Shown here: positions 63,446-64,000 of the stretch, piece by piece
How the letters are laid out: each line of letters begins with the position of its first letter
Numbering within the stretch: position 1 is the stretch's first letter
DNA from: Comamonadaceae bacterium OS-4
GTDB lineage: Bacteria; Pseudomonadota; Gammaproteobacteria; Burkholderiales; Burkholderiaceae_C
NCBI GenBank assembly: GCA_027924025.1
Contig: AP026970.1
Location: forward strand, 1,448,501-1,512,500
Direction: 5' to 3'
DNA length: 64,000 nt
The notes under the pieces: generated by a model
What the model was told of the DNA's origin: nothing
The model's input: only the letters and a program-made list of their open reading frames with translations
Databases searched by the model: none
Translations under genes and position numbers: made by a program

Positions 63446-64000
63446 TCACACGCCTTGGCCGGCCTTGGCGGCGGCATGAGCGTTGGTTTTGGCGCCGCGG
63501 CCGAGGTTGGCGGCAATCACTTTGCGCACTTCGTCGTTGGCTTGCTGGTCCAGCACGGTGTACACATCGGTCTGGGTCACCGAGGCGGAGCGGGGCGCAT
63601 CGGCCAGGGACTTGCCACTCTGGTCGGTCACGTCCACCGTGGCTTCCATCGAGAGGCCTACGCGCAACGGGTTCTGGGCCAGTTGCTCGGCATCCAGCGC
63701 CACCCGCACCGGCACGCGCTGTACCACCTTGATCCAGTTGCCAGTGGCGTTCTGGGCCGGCAGCAGCGAGAAGGCCGCACCGGTGCCGGCACCCAAACCG
63801 GCGACCGTGCCTTTGTACTCCATCTTTTTGCCGTACAGGTCGGCGGTGAGTTTGACCGGTTGGCCGATGCGGATGTTGCGCAACTGCACTTCCTTGAAGT
63901 TGGCATCTACCCACAACTGGTTGAGGGGAATGATGGCCATCAAGGGGGCACCAGCGGCCACGCGTTGGCCCAGCTGCACAGTGCGTTTGGCCACATAGCC
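63446..64000 (-). CDS. emrA: EmrA-type membrane fusion protein (partial, runs off right edge)
   Basis: Only the C-terminal 184 residues are inside the window; the frame is open at the right edge. LGQRVAAGAPLMAIIPLNQL and WVDANFKEVQLRNIRIGQPV are the C-terminal lipoyl/beta-barrel region of HlyD/EmrA adaptor proteins, followed by VQRVPVRVALDAEQLAQNPL and GLSMEATVDVTDQSGKSLAD. It connects EmrB to an outer-membrane channel. Upstream gene of emrB in the same operon. Confidence 0.92.
   Translation of the reverse strand, partial: GYVAKRTVQLGQRVAAGAPLMAIIPLNQLWVDANFKEVQLRNIRIGQPVKLTADLYGKKMEYKGTVAGLGAGTGAAFSLLPAQNATGNWIKVVQRVPVRVALDAEQLAQNPLRVGLSMEATVDVTDQSGKSLADAPRSASVTQTDVYTVLDQQANDEVRKVIAANLGRGAKTNAHAAAKAGQGV

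Overview
The window looks like chromosomal DNA of a betaproteobacterium in the Burkholderiales, most probably family Comamonadaceae (Rhodoferax/Curvibacter-like). The basis is its high GC content, the protein family variants, and a short interspersed repeat ('TTGATAGCTGCTTGCGCA...GGGCTAGAG') that I associate with this family. The genus is a guess. I see no phage, insertion sequence, CRISPR array, rRNA or tRNA.

1-10.6 kb: a partial ParA/MinD-like ATPase, an AbrB-family membrane protein, a very large transglutaminase/DUF2126 protein, divergent comEC, then a circularly permuted ATP-grasp protein and an alpha-E protein. The transglutaminase, ATP-grasp and alpha-E families form a conserved but uncharacterised peptide-modification-type set, here split around comEC. 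10.6-21.7 kb: HDOD protein, an mltB-SPOR cell-wall pair, a YdgA-like protein, the moxR-DUF58-TgpA operon, a histone-deacetylase-like amidohydrolase and an MscS channel.

21.7-30.7 kb: etfBA, an acyl-CoA dehydrogenase and a nitronate monooxygenase, i.e. flavin-linked acyl-CoA oxidation behind a 16-bp palindromic operator. Then DUF1631, GST and trhO. 30.8-41.8 kb is housekeeping: grpE-dnaK-dnaJ with sigma-32-like promoters, an FKBP isomerase, an HxlR regulator, a ComFB protein, aroE, rpoD and dnaG.

41.9-48 kb: gamma-glutamyltransferase, two AhpD/CMD-family proteins (one PcaC-like), a zinc-type alcohol dehydrogenase divergent from a LysR regulator, a small XRE regulator and a BLUF-like protein lacking the flavin residues. 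48.1-56.7 kb is a probable single operon read leftwards: livKHMGF, then an HPPD-like protein, a 3-dehydroshikimate dehydratase-like TIM barrel and a degenerate PcaB-like lyase. It diverges from an IclR regulator. I read it as uptake plus conversion of quinate/shikimate-type compounds to protocatechuate.

56.7-64 kb: two uncharacterised small proteins, a chemoreceptor, a PAS-LuxR regulator divergent from scoAB, a four-helix membrane protein, and emrB with the 3' end of emrA running off the window.

The most unusual signal is the interspersed repeat. About 13 copies are visible, and roughly half lie inside genes. Three copies encode nearly the same nonapeptide (T-L-x-L-I-A-A-C-A) in the N-terminal signal/membrane segments of three unrelated proteins (MltB, LivM, LivK). 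One copy supplies the rpoD terminator and another ends the PcaB-like gene.
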